Below are positions 51,875 through 52,197 of a DNA stretch of 52,197 bases, piece after piece. The notes beneath the pieces were generated by a model, which searched no databases, was not told the DNA's origin, and saw only the letters and a program-made list of their open reading frames with translations. A program made the translations under genes and the position numbers. The stretch comes from a virus: positions 1 through 52,197 of the IMG/VR virus record IMGVR_UViG_3300028025_003950, one strand, 5' to 3'. Every line of letters begins with the position of its first letter. The first letter of the stretch is position 1.

Positions 51875-52197
51875 ATGAGCGTATTCAAAAAAGAAGAGCC
51901 AGCAGTAGAGTCAGCGACTCCTGCTACTACGCCGAAGCCTCGTAAAAAGCGTTCAACTAATCGCTCCACTCAGGTAGTTATAAAGCAGCAGGCCCCAAAG
52001 CCATCTGGTCTTTCATCAATCTTTACTTCAAACTCAAACACTCCACAACCTCTTTCTTACAACACTCCACGCTCTATGACTGCTGCCGCTGCGCAGGTAA
52101 AGGTCAACGACAAGGGAGAATTTGAGCAGTTTAAGACTCGTCGTCACGCATCTTCATCAGCATGGCAGGCAGAGGCTTGGGAGTATTACGACGCAAT
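51875..52197 (+). CDS. N-terminus of a probable portal protein (partial)
   Basis: 107 residues to the window edge, no stop. GAGGAGAATCGCC precedes ATG. A Lys/Pro/Ser/Thr-rich head is followed by FKTRRHASSSAWQAEAWEYY, which is how actinophage portal proteins often begin their conserved core. Assigned from that match and position after small head-operon genes. Continuation beyond the window would settle it. Confidence 0.5.
   Translation, partial: MSVFKKEEPAVESATPATTPKPRKKRSTNRSTQVVIKQQAPKPSGLSSIFTSNSNTPQPLSYNTPRSMTAAAAQVKVNDKGEFEQFKTRRHASSSAWQAEAWEYYDA

Overview
The window looks like part of the genome of a tailed, probably virulent bacteriophage that infects an actinobacterium. The evidence is dense tandem genes with stop/start overlaps, collagen-like and receptor-binding tail proteins, peptidoglycan hydrolases, phage tRNAs, a holin-like gene and what reads as the start of a portal gene. 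It also carries small proteins typical of actinobacteria and their phages: a DUF3039 protein, a DUF7455-like protein, a NrdH with a WSGYRP signature, and DUF1360. Several genes appear to be translated from leaderless transcripts, which is common in that phylum. The host species cannot be read from the sequence. No integrase, repressor or CRISPR array was seen.

Layout. (1) 1-13 kb: an NlpC/P60 peptidase, a nuclease, a leftward tail-fibre and receptor-binding block (2.8-6.5 kb and 9.3-12.5 kb), and small rightward genes driven by an unusual promoter-like motif (GACTC..TTCCG.TATNAT). (2) 13-27 kb, almost all leftward: glycan and methyl modification enzymes, a tRNA cluster, three M23 peptidases, a CHAP endolysin, and nucleotide metabolism (NrdH, dCMP deaminase, B12-dependent ribonucleotide reductase). 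(3) 27.6-28.0 kb: an AT-rich regulatory hub where transcription turns rightward. (4) 28-48 kb, rightward: many very small genes (zinc-ribbon microproteins, membrane peptides), an AAA+/VWA pair, a proteasome-like peptidase, a tyrosine phosphatase, and a lysis-like end (transglycosylase, PG-binding protein, holin-like protein). (5) 48.2-49.8 kb: a small leftward operon set. (6) 50.3-52.2 kb: a rightward operon that reaches the beginning of a probable portal gene.

How parts may work together. The cobalamin-dependent reductase (nrdJ), an ATP:cob(I)alamin adenosyltransferase, a secreted protein resembling the DUF4430/transcobalamin-type fold and NrdH would form a phage-encoded B12 capture, activation and dNTP-making set. 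In region 4 and its leftward continuation, about ten promoters share one architecture: TTGAC, then TGCAGGAAGGT in the spacer, then an A/T-rich -10, often preceded by CGACACGCCGA and followed by the leader ACGACGAAAGG. This points to a phage-wide regulon. A 45-bp palindrome (31790-31834) and a repeat-rich non-coding stretch (32069-32514) are candidates for a replication or resolution site. The nonamer GGTAAAAAA is strongly enriched on the coding strand of 30.5-48 kb, both as a ribosome-binding context and inside genes. Functions were assigned by reading motifs by eye; no database search was possible.
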